A DNA stretch of 64,000 bases, from the NCBI GenBank assembly GCA_035772735.1, contig JASDFA010000018.1, forward strand, positions 58,558,001 to 58,622,000. The letters are read 5' to 3'. Position numbers and translations under genes: made by a program. Under the pieces are notes generated by a model that was not told where the DNA came from, did not search any database, and worked only from the letters and a program-made list of their open reading frames with translations. Of the stretch, positions 20,661-32,565 are shown piece after piece. Position 1 is the stretch's first letter; every line of letters starts with the position of its first letter. The DNA is from Datura wrightii. Taxonomy: Eukaryota; Streptophyta; Magnoliopsida; Solanales; Solanaceae.

Positions 20661-22060
20661 TCATAGCAAACCATCTCCCCCTTGGGAGAAAACCTCCACC
20701 TTCAGACTCTGCACCGCCTTCTTCAACTTCCTCAATATTGGATCCTCATCTTGCCTGGATTTAACATAAACCACCAAGGACGATTCTGACCCGTTATGCA
20801 CAACAACACCGCCATCAGTCGAGTCGATCAATCTAACTCCCAGTCTTGCAAGTAAGTGAACATATTTCACCAACTCCTTCTTCCCCTCATCCACATGGGA
20901 AACACTCTCCATTGAGAGCCTACTAAGCACATCTGCAACCACATTTGCCTTGCTAGGTGGTAGAGGATACTCATATCGTAGTCCTTTAGCAACTCTAACC
21001 ACCTCCTTTGCTGAAGACTTAGATCCTTCTGTGTGAACACATATTGCAAGCTCTTGTGATCTGTAAATACATCCACGTGGACCCCATACAAGTAATGTCG
21101 CCATATCTTTAAACACCACCGCGGCCAACTCAAGGTCATGGGTTGGATAATTCTTTTCATGAAATTTCAGCTGTCTTGAGGCATATTCTATTACCTTCCC
21201 ATGCTACATCAACACATATCCCAGTTCGACCCTCGAAGAATCACAATACACTACAAAGCCATCAGTGCCCTCGGGTAAAGTCAACACTGGTGCTGAAGTG
21301 AGTTGGTTCTTCAACTCTTGGAAGTTTTTCTCACACGAATCCGACCATTGGAACTTCACCTTTTTCTGAGTCAACCTGGTCAATGGGGCTGCAATTGATG
21401 AAAAAACCTCAACAAATCTTCGCTAGTAGCCTGCTAAGCCCAGGAAACTCCGAATTTCTGAAGGATTCACCGGTCTAGGCCAATTCTTCACCGCCTCAAT
21501 CTTCTGGGAATCTACCCTTAAGCCTTCGCTTGATACCACATGACGCAGAAATGCCACCGAGTTTAGCCAAAAGTCACACTTGCTAAACTTTGCATACAAC
21601 TGACGATCCTTGAGGGTTTGCAGCACTATTCTAAAATGAGTGGCATGCTCCTCCTCACTCTGGGAGTATATAAGAATGTCATCGATGAACACGATCACGA
21701 ACATATCCAAATATTGCTTGAACACCCTTCATTAGGTCCATAAAAGCTGCAGGAGCATTGGTTAGTCCAAAAGACATAACTACAAACTCATAGTGGCCAT
21801 ACCGGGTTCTGAAGGCTGTCTTTGGAATGTCACACTCCCGAACACTAAGCTGGTGATATCCGGACCTGAGATCTATCTTTGAGAAACACCTGGCACCCTG
21901 GAGCTGGTCAAATAAATCGTCAATCTTTGGCAAGGGGTACCTGTTCTTGACGGTGACCTTATTAATTTGTCGATAATCAATACACATTCGAAGGAAACCG
22001 TCTTTTCTTTCAAACAAATAGAACTGATGCACCCTATGGAGACTTGCTTGGTCTAATTAA
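20661..22060 (-). pseudogene. Family T reverse transcriptase and RNase H, decayed
   Basis: RT pieces at 22032-21679 (MCIDYRQINKVTVKNRYPLP, MSFGLTNAPAAFMDLM) and 21725-21423 (FIDDILIYS, the catalytic YxDD position altered to FIDD, then FLGLAGY). RNase H follows at about 21420-20661 with LVYVHLLARLG-type linker sequence. Stops and frameshifts break it at least at 21423, 21160 and 22060. These motifs define a Ty3/gypsy chromovirus of Tekay/Del type. Confidence 0.85.
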
Positions 22061-22257
22061 ACCCTTATCCAACAAGTCCTTTGACTGTCTTTTAGCTCAG
22101 TTGGATCCATCCTGTAAGGAGGGGTACAAATAGGCTGCATATCAAGCAGTAGATTAATACCGAAATTAATTTCCCTCTCCGGAGGAACACCTGGAAAATT
22201 ATCAGGAAATGCCTTCGGATATTTGCACACCATCGAAACTGACTGAATAGTCGGGGT

Positions 22258-24074
22258 CTAAGACTCCACATCTTTAACCCTAACTAGGTGGTACACGCAA
22301 CCCTTAGAGATCATCTTCCTGGCCTTTAGATAGGAAATGAACCGACCTGCTGGTACGGCCGAACTACCCTTCCACTCCAACACCGACTCACCTAAAAAAT
22401 GAAATTCCACCGTACGGGTCCTACAATTAATCGAAGCATCACGCAAACAACCATTCTATGCCAAGAAAAATGTCAAAGTCAGTCATCGCTAACTCTACAA
22501 GGTTTGCGGAGGTAACATTATGCAACAAGTGACCGAGCATTCTCTATATACTCGTCTAGCTATGATCGAATCACCAATAGGGGTCGAAACTGAAAATGGT
22601 TCTGACAAAGTCTCGGGACTAACTCCAAGGCTACTAGCAATGTAAGGAGTCGCGAATGAGAAAGTAGCTCCCGGATCTAGCAAGGCATAAAAATCAATAT
22701 GAAAGACACGCAACATACCAGTGACCACATCTGGCGAAGTCTCCTGCTCCTGGCATGAGGCAAGGGCATAAAATCGGTTTTGGCACTGTTCGCCACCTCT
22801 ACTAGTCGATGGTCCCGACGGAGCAGAACGGGCTGGAGCTGCTACTGTCCTAGCGGTCTGTGCACGACCCCTATCATCACCCTATCTAGCATATAGGGAC
22901 GCTCAACGCATGTGCCCAGATCTACCACACCCATAGCAAACATTTGAGCCGAGCAGGCACTCCCCGGTGTGACTCTTGTCGCACTTCCCGCAGGCTGGAG
23001 AGGTATATTCCAACTGGGTGCCCCTCTGATCTCTCGGCCCTGAAGCCTGCTCCTCTAATCACTCAAGGGCCTGGATGGAACACTAGCTAATGATGGTGCT
23101 GGGGCTAGTGACCTCTGCTAAAATTGTGGACGGTAGCCACCGCTGGACCTCTGATGTGAAAACCCACAACTATCTGTCCGAGCCCTCTTTTCCTCCCTCT
23201 CCCTCACATGAGCCGCCTCTATCTGCTGGGCGTACAACACTATGTGAGGAAAGTCCATATCCTGGTGAAGCATGACAGTCCTGCAATCCTTGTCTAAATA
23301 ACCAGCCACGCCATGAAAAAATTGGCTCACCCGCGCCCTTTGATCCATCACCAACTCTGGGGCATATTTTGACAACTGGGTGAACTCAAGTGAATACTCC
23401 AGCACTGTCATTTTTCCTTGCTTGAGGCTAACAAACTCAGCTGCTTTCGATTCCCTCATCTCCTAAGGGAAGAACCTATCAAGAAAGGCCATATGGAACT
23501 CATCCCAACTGATAGGGCCTGCTCCCGCATCCCTGTTGTCCTTCCATTGCTTGTACCAAATATGAGCGACCTCTTTTAGCTGATAAAAGGCCAAGTCAAC
23601 ACATTCCCCATTTGTCACCCCCATAACTTGAGTGACCTTCAAGATCCCTTAATAAATTCGTGTGGGTCCTCATCCACCTTTGATCCCGTGAACTCAGGAG
23701 GGTTCATCCTTAAGAAGTCTCTAATCCGAGTCGCCGCTGCATTGCCATTCTATGGGACATGTGCAACAATAAGCTGGTTGACCTGAGCGGTCAAGGCCTG
23801 CACCAACATTTGAATAGCTGCCCGAAACTTAGCCTGGGCAGTTGGCTCTGGTGCCTAGGGCTCCTGAAGAGGTGGGGCTTGTTGATGCCCATGGTCATTG
23901 CCATCTCCGTGGCCTTCATCATTTCGATTCCTCCTTCCGTTCATTCTTCTAGGATCCATAATTCTGCAATCGCGAATCGCATGAATTAGAAGGATGGAAA
24001 GGCTTTTCATCTCATGACATAGAATATGAAAGAAGGGAATATTTCCTAAACGTCTAGTAGCCCCTTCATCATAG
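22258..24074 (-). pseudogene. Family T gag and protease, decayed
   Basis: Gag N-terminus near 24070-23855 (RRLGNIPFFH, close to the plus copy at 32566). The gag core is at 23459-23118 (FVSLKQGKMTVLEYSLEFTQLSKYAPELV), a CCHC-type knuckle reads near 22950-22900 (CYGCGRSGHM), and the protease at 22728-22495 has an altered active site (LLDPGATFSF, where DPG replaces the usual DSG). Many stops are present. The frame is cut at 24075 by the insertion of the family A element, and the matching upstream leader resumes at 31877. Confidence 0.8.
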
Positions 24075-24079
24075 GTATG

Positions 24080-24202
24080 TGTTCGGTGCGTTGTTGGGGT
24101 TATAAAACCGACACGCAAGTGCACGTGGTCAAACAAGTAATAAAGTGGCTAAGTAAGCCAAGTATCGATCCAAGGAGGCTCAGGGTATGTAAAAATTGCC
24201 TT
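24080..24202 (-). mobile_element. 3' LTR remnant of the 24080-31871 element
   Basis: Only the last 123 bases of the 3' LTR remain. They match 30435-30557 until ATTGCCT, then switch to internal 3' non-coding sequence (same as 11397). The exact outer end with its target duplication shows that the missing 1.3 kb was deleted after insertion; the join shares the bases CCT. Confidence 0.82.
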
Positions 24203-25905
24203 CCTAGACTTTAAGAATTGATTCTTGATATCGGCAAACTCATGCAAATCAGCTAATCAAGAAATCCGACACGAAAATCAATCTTTCATTAAGTATGTGC
24301 CCTCACAACTCAAGAGAATCTTCCCCTTTTTGTTCATGCAACACACAAACATTCAAGTAGGGGCATATAAAAATTAACTTCACTCACTCTCCCAAAAGAA
24401 TTCACATGCATCATGTCATGACCCATAGGCTTGCCCTTAGTGTATTACTCCACTAATATAAAGACATGCAATGTAAGATCATGTAGGACTTTAATGGGTT
24501 GTAACGGGGCTATGGATCTAGTATATATATTGGATTAGCCAATAAAGTCGCTAGCATCCTTAAGCACCTTTTCGACACATTCCCATCGACTCATGGACAT
24601 TGTTCCTCTCCTTTCTCTTTTTCTCCCATTCATGCTGGTTTACTTTCGTACTGCCCATTTCATCAAACACACTTGACACAAAACAAAGGGTTTTCATGTA
24701 CCCTCAATATCATTTAATTACAACAAGTGCCTCTTCAACATCATCTTTTCTTTCTTCACTCTGCTTTTCTTTTTCTTTTCACTCTTTTCACTCTTTAACA
24801 CTTTGGGAAACATTTTCTTTTCTTTGTAAGCGCTTAAGAGCTTCGTATAGACTTTAAGGCTAATGAAAAGAAGGAATAAAGCTTAGTTTATACAATTTTG
24901 GACAAAAGAAAGAAAGAAATCGGCTAAAGGCTCAACGGGCTGACTAGGGTATACAACATATAAAAAAGGTAGAATTTGACAAGAAAAAAATGGAAACTAT
25001 CGGTTAAAAACAAAGAAATGCCTACATCCTTTCCAACACTACACCTCCTTCATTTCGTTTTTTAAACACACCAGGCAAGTTCTAGACAATTCACAATGGC
25101 ATGGAATAACAATACCTCACTTCACACTTCATGCACAAGCTCGAATCAAGATGCATTCACAGACTCTCTAATTAGCCAATCACATGAATTCAAATTAGGC
25201 CTCAATCATATTGAATCAAATTCTATAGCCTAGGTAACTCAACATATTTACCAAATTGCATGCTCTCAAACGAATCATTTTCACATTTTGAACATCAGTT
25301 ACACACGCAACGAAATTTTTGCAACCATAAAGCAACTACAGTTCATTGATGCAATCCACCAAAGAAAAATTAAAAACAAATTAAAATCCTACTCCTACCG
25401 ACAACATTTCCCTTAAGACGGTCGTCATCCATCCATCATAGGGAACGGTCACTAACTATGACATTCGGTTCAATGGGACTATTCTCGGTAAAAGAACCGA
25501 AAACAAACTCCGAGAAACCCAAAAAACAAAAACCGAAAAATTTTTGCAACACATCGATCATTTCGATAGAAAGAAAATATTTACAAGTGCAAAATATTCT
25601 CGAAAATTTTTGAAAAAAAATATCGATCATCTCGATAAAAAAATATTTACAAAATATTTACACTGGCAACCATAACTTTTCATACCACACATCATTAACC
25701 ACACAAACAAATATATACACATACACCACAAATCAGTTTATAACAGGGAAAGCACAAACATACATACAAACCAAGGAAAAACATACAGCAAATTAGAGCC
25801 CAAGTCCCAACACCTATCTACTCCCCACCCCACACTTAAATCGAACACTGTCCCCAGTGTTCACAAAAATTACAAAACAAAATTTCAGGTGGTAGAACTC
25901 CCTGA
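24203..25905 (-). other. Family A 3' non-coding region, third copy
   Basis: Near-identical to 11397-13102 and to the reverse of 9467-11220. No supported gene. It contains the same ATCGATCAT/ATCGAAA repeat region at about 25552-25640 and purine/pyrimidine tracts. Confidence 0.7.
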
Positions 25906-26520
25906 TCAGTCGAAATATTCGACTTCTTCATCTGGTGCTGCTGCCTCGTCGCCCATATCTGAGTCAGCTCCATCGTCGTCATCGGACTCCACATCAGAGT
26001 CCTCACGACGTGTCTCCTCATCAGTAGGGACATCGTCATCCATCGGCTCCACAAAGGCTGGTCCCACTCGGCATAAGGCTCTGGCATTCTCGCCAAATGG
26101 GTAATCCAGCTCCAGCTGCCATAATTCTTCCTCGGTGACAATCTGCCCTCTGATTTTTATTGTGTGGCTTCTGATGGCCGGGTTCCAGTTTGCATAGAAT
26201 TCCTGGACCAAATGTAGGTTGCACTCCTTGGGCTCCTGAAAGATAAAGCTGAGCCCAGCTGCCTCGATTCTCTGCACAATACGTGGGAACTCCTGTGCAA
26301 GTGGTTCCCATGCAATATGTTCCTCGGGGAAGTACTTGTTTTCTTTATGTTTCGCGTACCACTTCTTCCCTTCATCGGTTACCCATCTTGTTCCGTATTG
26401 GCGGCGTTGGCCGCGCGGAACAGCTGGTGCAGCTGGGACTGCGGTGCCCAATCTCATTCTTTTTCTTCCGGTGCCTGAAGTAGAAGCACCTTTGCCCTTA
26501 TCCTGCCTGCTCGCCATTGT
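25906..26520 (-). CDS. Family A aORF, internally deleted form (204 aa), second copy
   Basis: Open frame from MASRQDKGKG at 26520 to 25906, nearly identical to 13103-13717 and with the same QIVT/EEELW internal deletion. The acidic C-terminus is intact. Differences from the first copy are single substitutions (for example REFYAN with NW instead of NR following). Function unknown; see the fuller copy at 6782-9466. Confidence 0.65.
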   Translation of the reverse strand, partial: TMASRQDKGKGASTSGTGRKRMRLGTAVPAAPAVPRGQRRQYGTRWVTDEGKKWYAKHKENKYFPEEHIAWEPLAQEFPRIVQRIEAAGLSFIFQEPKECNLHLVQEFYANWNPAIRSHTIKIRGQIVTEEELWQLELDYPFGENARALCRVGPAFVEPMDDDVPTDEETRREDSDVESDDDDGADSDMGDEAAAPDEEVEYFD

Positions 26521-27423
26521 ACCTGTCAATATACATGAACAAGCATAATGTCAAGCTATAAACATGTTAACTTCGGCTAAGGTCGGGTTACACAACGTTT
26601 ACCCCACACTTAGTCCTTAGCTACTTTTACAAACTATGGCAAGGATAACTCAATTTACACCAAAACAATCAACTATACAATTTATGCTTAGTGCGTTCAC
26701 AAAAATTTTGACAGCATAACGGTTAGCGTACTACTCAGATTTCATACAGCTAATCCCAATCCTACTATCGCTAACAATTCAACCATCGCACTTAGCAACA
26801 CAAACAACAAATAAAAAAACAAAGACAAAACATTCTATATACAATCGAATCCAAATAATCAAACCAATTTGCACAATTTTCGCATTTTCCCCAACAATTC
26901 GAGAATTCGTCGTCTTTTACATTCAAACAATATTTATACGACTTATCTCAATTTACAACCACACCTCGACATCTAATTCATCAAACTATCAAGTTCCCCA
27001 ATTCAATTTCAATAACTCAAGCCCTAGAATGCAATATTTCAATCAAATTCGAATTATTCACATAATCGACAAGTTCAAACGCTAATTACAACAATCCGAA
27101 CATAATCAATCACAAAATAATTCAACATCATGTTTAATTGCTACTTGGGGTGATATATTTCACCTCACATGCTCAAATTCGACTAAAATCGCCAAAAACT
27201 TGAGAGAAACGATGAAAACATACCTTTTAGTTGATGAACCGAAGAAATTTGACGTTTTCCTTGCCTATTAGCGTGGCACGTTGGTTGGGGAGGGGGAATT
27301 TGGTGTTTTGGTCGCGAAGGAGGAGAGAAATGGGGAGAAAAGAGGCAAAATTGGGGTTAATTTAAAGAAAAACATGCGGGTCACCCGGCAACCCGGTGTT
27401 ACCCGGCACTGAATAAAGGGCAA

Positions 27424-27557
27424 CGTGTCACGGAGGGTAACGCGGAGCCCCTCCTCCGTGACACGGAGCCAACGCGTTGGCTCTCTAGAAATTTTAAAAA
27501 ATCTGATTTTGCCTTCAACGTGTCACGGAGGGTAACGCGGAGCCCCTCCTCCGTGAC
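27424..27557 (-). repeat. Tandem leader hairpins, third copy
   Basis: Two copies of the 13-base stem CGTGTCACGGAGG/CCTCCGTGACACG with the palindrome GAGCCAACGCGTTGGCTC at 27466-27483 between them. Here both stems are perfect, while the copy at 14649 has one mismatch. Confidence 0.8.
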
Positions 27558-27899
27558 ACGGAGCCAACGCCCCAGTGCGCTGTTTCTTCAATAAAAATTA
27601 TTTTCATACCTTGCCTTATTTTTCCCGCTTCCATGCATATTTTTTCTCCGTTAGACATGAAAATCACCTCACTAAACGAAATTGGTTAGATTAATAGATT
27701 TTCCTAACTACCATGAAAAAATACTAACTAAAACGAAAAAATTTGTACGAAATCAAGAAAAAGAAAAATTAAAAATTAAAAATAAAAAATACAAATTATG
27801 TACACTATACTAAAAGAAGAAAAATAGAATATTTTTCTTTTCACGGGTTGCCTCCCGTGCAGCGCCTGGTTTACCGTCGCGGCTCGACGTCCATTATGC

Positions 27900-30270
27900 T
27901 CAATTATCTACTAGGGTGAGGGACGATTTTTCACGATCCTTGTCCTCCCCCCAGTAGTGCTCAGCCTCATCTGGTGGCCTTCCTGTTAACTCTCGGGAAT
28001 CATTCATTATATCAGCATTCCCATGATCAATCACATTGATCACCGAGAGTTCCTCATTTACAATCGGGAGCTTGGGTGCTTTGTACACGTCAAAAACTTC
28101 TATCTTGTCATGTGCCCGCATTGTAAGTTGACCCGCAACTACATCAATTAATGCTTTTCCGGTTGCCAAAAAGGGACGTCCCAAAATAAATGGGACTTCA
28201 GCATCTGGTTCAAAGTCCAGAACAATAAAATCGACCGGAAAAATGAGGGAGCCCACTTGCACTAACACATCCTCAACAATACCATCCGGTTTAGCTAAGG
28301 ACCTGTCCGCTAGCTGCAAGATTACTGTGGTAGGTCTAGGACTCCCTAGACCTAACTTTTTGAACACCGAAGATGGCATCAGATTTATACTTGCCCCCAA
28401 GTCGCATAATCCACGAGCTCGGATACTTTACCCAATAGTCAGCTGGATAGTAAAACTTCCAGGGTCTTTCAGTTTCGTGGGCAGTCTATTCTGAATCCGG
28501 GAAGTGCATTCCTCCGTTGAAGCCACCGTGGCATACTCAGTCAAGCGACTTTTGTTAGCCACGATGTCTTTAATATATTTTGCATACTTTTGCACTCCCT
28601 GCAAGACATCAACAAGAGGTAAATTAACATGTACCTGTTTAAGCACCTCCATAAATTTCTTGACACACGCCTCCTCCTTGTGTTTCTTAAGTCGTTGAGG
28701 GAACGGGGGTGGAGGCCTTTCTGATTCCGCTTCTTTAGTCTTCCCCCTATCAGAACTTTGTTCCTCCTCAACATCTGCTGCTCCTGACTTTTGAGGCGGT
28801 CTTTCTGGTTCCACCTCCTTCAACTGTAAGCCACTCCTCGTGGTCACTGCATTAACCTGCTTCGGATTAGGATCCGTGTCGCTAGGTAGTCCTCCTCTGG
28901 GTCTTGTATTTTGGGCACTAGCAAATTGCCCAAACTGATATTCAAGGGCCTTGGTCGCCAATTGATTGTTCTTCACTTCGGCTGCCAATTTAACATAGTC
29001 AGCCTGCAATTGTGCCTGATTAGCGATCATGGTTTTGAACATCTCCTCAATAGTCGGTGATGGTGGTGGAGGAGGGGCATTGTGATTTCTGAATTGAGCT
29101 TGATAGTTTTGTTGCCCTCCTTGATTTCTATACATACCCTGACCAGAACTTTGGCCTTATTGGTTGTTGCTACCCCACGAAAAATTCGGATGGTTCCTCC
29201 AATTTGAGTTGTAGCCACTACCAAACTGCTGCTGATTTCTTTGTGCATTGCCCACAAAGTTAACAGAATCAGGATTTGCACCACAGCATTCAGCTGAATG
29301 CTCACTACTACCACACACTTCACACCACATCTGCTGGACTGCATTGACCGAAGCTGAAGTCTGGTTCAAGTTCATATTGCTGAAGTGATTATTTAACTGA
29401 TTTTGCAAGGCAGCTATCTGTGCAGCGATAGCTGTAAATCCATCCACTTCAACCACTCCCGCTGCTTTCCTTGCTCCACCTCGAGATGAATCTGCATTCC
29501 ATTCTGGATTGCCTTGTGAAATTCGGTTGAGCAAAGTGTACAGCTCCTCGTAAGTCTTTTCCAGTGCTTGCCCTCCAGCTGTTGAATCTAACAGAATTTT
29601 AGTGTGGGGTTCCAAACCCTCAATAAATGTGTGTACCAACACCTCATTGGACTGATGATGATGAGGACAGTCCCACAACATGGATTTAAATCTTTCCCAG
29701 GCTTGATATAGATTTTCTCCCTCCCTCTGTTTAAAACTTAGAATTTGACTTCTAAGTCTGGCTGTTTTACCAGAAGGGAAAAATCTAATCAAAAACTTCC
29801 GTGCAAGATCATCCCACGTTGATATAGAATTGGGTGGTTCAGCTTTTAACCACCTCTTAGCTTCACCAAGTAAGGAAAACGGAAATAAGGTGAGCCGAAC
29901 ATAATCAGGTGACACTCCAGCGGGTATATAAGTGTCACTTATCTCCAAAAAGTTTTGGAGATGTTGTTGTGGATCTTCATGAGGGAGACCGGTAAATTGC
30001 CCGCTTGTGTGCAAAAGTTGCACCATATTCTGCTTTAATTCAAATCTCCCTCCAGGCTCTGGTGCGGATGCTAGAATGTACATTGTTAGCGTGTGGGATT
30101 GCCACCTCGCGAACCGGCCTTGCTGCTGCTTCATCGGGCACTAACACTGCCCTCACAACTGGTGGATTTTGTTGCTCCATAATAGATTGTCGGAACAACT
30201 GCAACTTCTTTTGTAGAGCTTCTCTATGTTGACTATGAAATTCACGTTCAGGCTCTAAGTAAGATTCCAC
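27900..30270 (-). pseudogene. Family A gag and protease of the 24080-31871 element
   Basis: Starts near 30270 (MESYLEPEREFHSQ). It shows a frameshift near 30090, the gag core (LPHEDPQQHLQNFLEISDTY and EAKRWLKAEPPNS, about 30010-29820), the cluster CEVCGSSEHSAECC (about 29330-29270), a TAA at 29157-29159, the proline-rich linker, a TAA at 28428-28430 (CAA in the copy at 15610) and the retropepsin (DMGASINLM region, 28400). It ends LTLVDN at 27900. Ten bases later the post-integrase block starts, so RT to integrase are missing. With one frameshift and two stops it is no longer functional, but it is the most complete gag in the window. Confidence 0.88.
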
Positions 30271-30410
30271 CAGCTCCTTGTCCCTTGCCAGTGTTCACAG
30301 AAACAAAATCTGCAAAATACAGGCTAAGACCAAGTTGTTAACACTTAAGAAAATAAAAATAAAAATACAGTAAATTTACACTAAACACAATTTCACAAAT
30401 TTGCCTAGCC

Positions 30411-30428
30411 TCCCCGGCAACGGCGCCA
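30411..30428 (-). other. Primer-binding site, tRNA-Asp type
   Basis: Minus-strand TGGCGCCGTTGCCGGGGA, identical to 4295-4312, six bases inside the LTR end at 30435. Confidence 0.88.
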
Positions 30429-30434
30429 AAAACT

Positions 30435-31871
30435 TGTTCAGTGCGTTGTTGGGGTTATAAAACTGACACGCAAGTGCACGTGGTCAAACAAGTAATAAAG
30501 TGGCTAAGTAAGCCAAGTATCGATCCAAGGAGGCTCAGGGTATGTAAAAATTGCCTAAGTATACTATATTCTTATTTTACTTCTAACTATGCTAACAACA
30601 ACGTAACCAACAGTTAATTGAGTTTTTGTTTATAAAATATATACTAAAACTATTAACAATTATTTACTATGAATTTAAACTATGGATATGAGCATGCCAA
30701 GGTTAAGAACAAGTAATGAATTCGATTGTAATAATAATTCGGTTAATCTCTTCTTCATGTTGCTAGCCAAGAACATTAGCCTAGAAACTAAAACTCTCGT
30801 ATTTAATTTCACTTAAGAATCATAAACCATTCGTCTACATTTCTGTGATCAAATGCAATTTACGACCTAGCAATATAATTCCGGTTCCTCAATTGACTAA
30901 TACGGCTTTCAAGTATATTTCTATCAAGAAAGCACATCAAAACCCAATTTTCCCAAATCAAGTTAAGAACAATACCCTATTAATTCACAACTTTCCAATT
31001 TCTTACTCTCTCGAGTGAAATTGGACTTTTTAGATGTACATTAATGTCAGCCAAGCACTAATGCAGTAAGAACAAGAATTAATAGAACAACATGAAAGAA
31101 GAAGAAGAAAACCATATCATTTACAATCAAAATTCACTACACATGTTCAAAACCTTAGCAAGGAAGAGAACTAGCCACTCATTTGTGGATTGATCATCCT
31201 AAAACAAGTGTAAATCATACATACAATTGATTGAAAGAAGAAAGGAAGAGAAGAAATCTCTTAGCTTTTTCGTCCCTCAACTGCTGCTAACCCACGTCCT
31301 AGCTCCACCAAGTCTGAACTAAAACTGAACTAATTAAAATAAACCTAAGTGTGCTATTTATACTAGAGGGAAATTTTTCCCGGAATAACAAGCAACGTGT
31401 CACGGAGGTCAACGCGGAGCACTGCCTCCGTGACACGGCGTGGACGCGGACCTTCACTGGAAATCCAGAGTCCGGTAAATTAGCCTCAACGTAGCACGGA
31501 GGCCAACGCGGAGGCCTATCTCCGTGCCACGGAGCTGTCGCGAGGCCTCACTGGAATTTGCCATTTAATTCCCTCTCCAGGCTGTGTTCCTCCGCGATGG
31601 TAGCGTGGCACGGCTCCATCGCGGAGCCCCTATAATTTGTGCATTCCAATGTCTTTTCCACGCTCGTATCCAAGTCCAACTCCGATATAGTTCCAACATG
31701 CATTTTAGCTCCTAAAAATCATATTTACCTGCAAAACAAATGCTAATCATGTTGGTTAGTATAAATTCATATTTTATTACCAATTACATGAGAATATATA
31801 ACATTGCACACAAACAAGGCGAAAATAATACGTTTGAGTATCACTTGGGCATATAAATCTGCCCAAGATCA
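30435..31871 (-). mobile_element. Family A 5' LTR of the 24080-31871 element
   Basis: A 1437-bp LTR, TG...CA on the minus strand, with the three U3 hairpins (about 31396-31630) and a TATA box at 31355-31362. It is the reference used here to place the ends of the other family A LTRs. Confidence 0.9.
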
Positions 31872-32032
31872 GTATGGTACGCTTCACACCCATTAAAAGG
31901 ACTTTACTTAATGCAGCTTTCAGACACCCTAAGACACTTCAAACCTATGGCTCTGATACTAAGTTTGTCATGACCTGAACGTACACCCAGATCGTAGACA
32001 CGGAACAAGGGACCCCGAGAGACCCCAAGTCG
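31872..32032 (-). mobile_element. Family T leader, primer site and LTR end (minus copy)
   Basis: Continues the minus chromovirus beyond the inserted element. The leader is at 31877-31948, a tRNA-Met-type primer site (AGTATCAGAGCC, one base off) at about 31949-31960, and the LTR terminus TGACA at 31966-31970. Only about 67 bases of this LTR remain before the join to an oppositely oriented LTR at about 32033. Confidence 0.78.
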
Positions 32033-32455
32033 GTACATTCCTTATACTGACCGCATACGTTCTATGATGTATCGTTTCATGATACAAGACCCAGCTCCCA
32101 GGCTCAGCGCCATGCGTAATCGATTGTCAGAGTTAGCTTCTACTTGATTGGTGAGTCCTCATCCTTCGAGGACTAGACATTCAGTTCCTTATGTATTTTT
32201 AGTTTCAGTGTTGTTGAGTTAGTTGGGGTCTTGTCCCATCAACTCGTCTAGATTAGAGGCTTTCAGACCTATGTATGTGCTAGTTTCGGATGTATTATGA
32301 TGTGATGTCATTTTAGACTTCCACTGAGATTGTATTCATGTTTTCTTCAGTTTATTGAATAAGTTAGTTGTGCGCTTATGCCATGGGTCGACTTGGGGTC
32401 TCTAGGGGTCCCTTGCCCCTTGTCTATGATCTGGGCCTCTATTTGGGTTGTGACA
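32033..32455 (+). mobile_element. Family T 5' LTR remnant (plus copy)
   Basis: The last 420 bases of an LTR ending TGTGACA at 32455, matching 40690-41114 of the 3' LTR. The 5' part is missing and is replaced by the inverted LTR end of the minus copy. Confidence 0.82.
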
Positions 32456-32459
32456 AACT

Positions 32460-32472
32460 TGGTATTAGAGCC
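32460..32472 (+). other. Family T primer-binding site
   Basis: TGGTATTAGAGCC lies four bases after the LTR end and is one base off the tRNA-Met primer site used by most chromoviruses. Confidence 0.75.
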
Positions 32473-32565
32473 ATAAGTTTGAAGTGTCCTAGGGTGTCTC
32501 AAAGTCGCGCTAAGTAGAGTCTTTTTCATTGGTGTGAAGCGCGCCGCACTTATGACGAAGAGGCT

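Larger units (their letters stand above)
24080..31871 (-). mobile_element. Non-autonomous family A element with target duplication GTATG
   Basis: A 7.8-kb insertion bounded by LTR termini (plus strand TGTTCGGTGC at 24080; GCCCAAGATCA ending at 31871) and flanked by GTATG at 24075-24079 and 31872-31876. Removing it rejoins family T leader and gag. In minus-strand order: full LTR, primer site, gag, protease, post-integrase segment, leader hairpins, aORF, 3' non-coding region, and a 123-base LTR remnant. RT, RNase H and integrase are absent, so it must have moved with enzymes from another element. Confidence 0.9.

Noticed and set aside
25889..26104. Plus-strand frame opposite the aORF (also 13086-13301)
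   Set aside because: It is the antisense of the acidic Asp/Glu-rich tail, which naturally gives a Ser-rich open frame.
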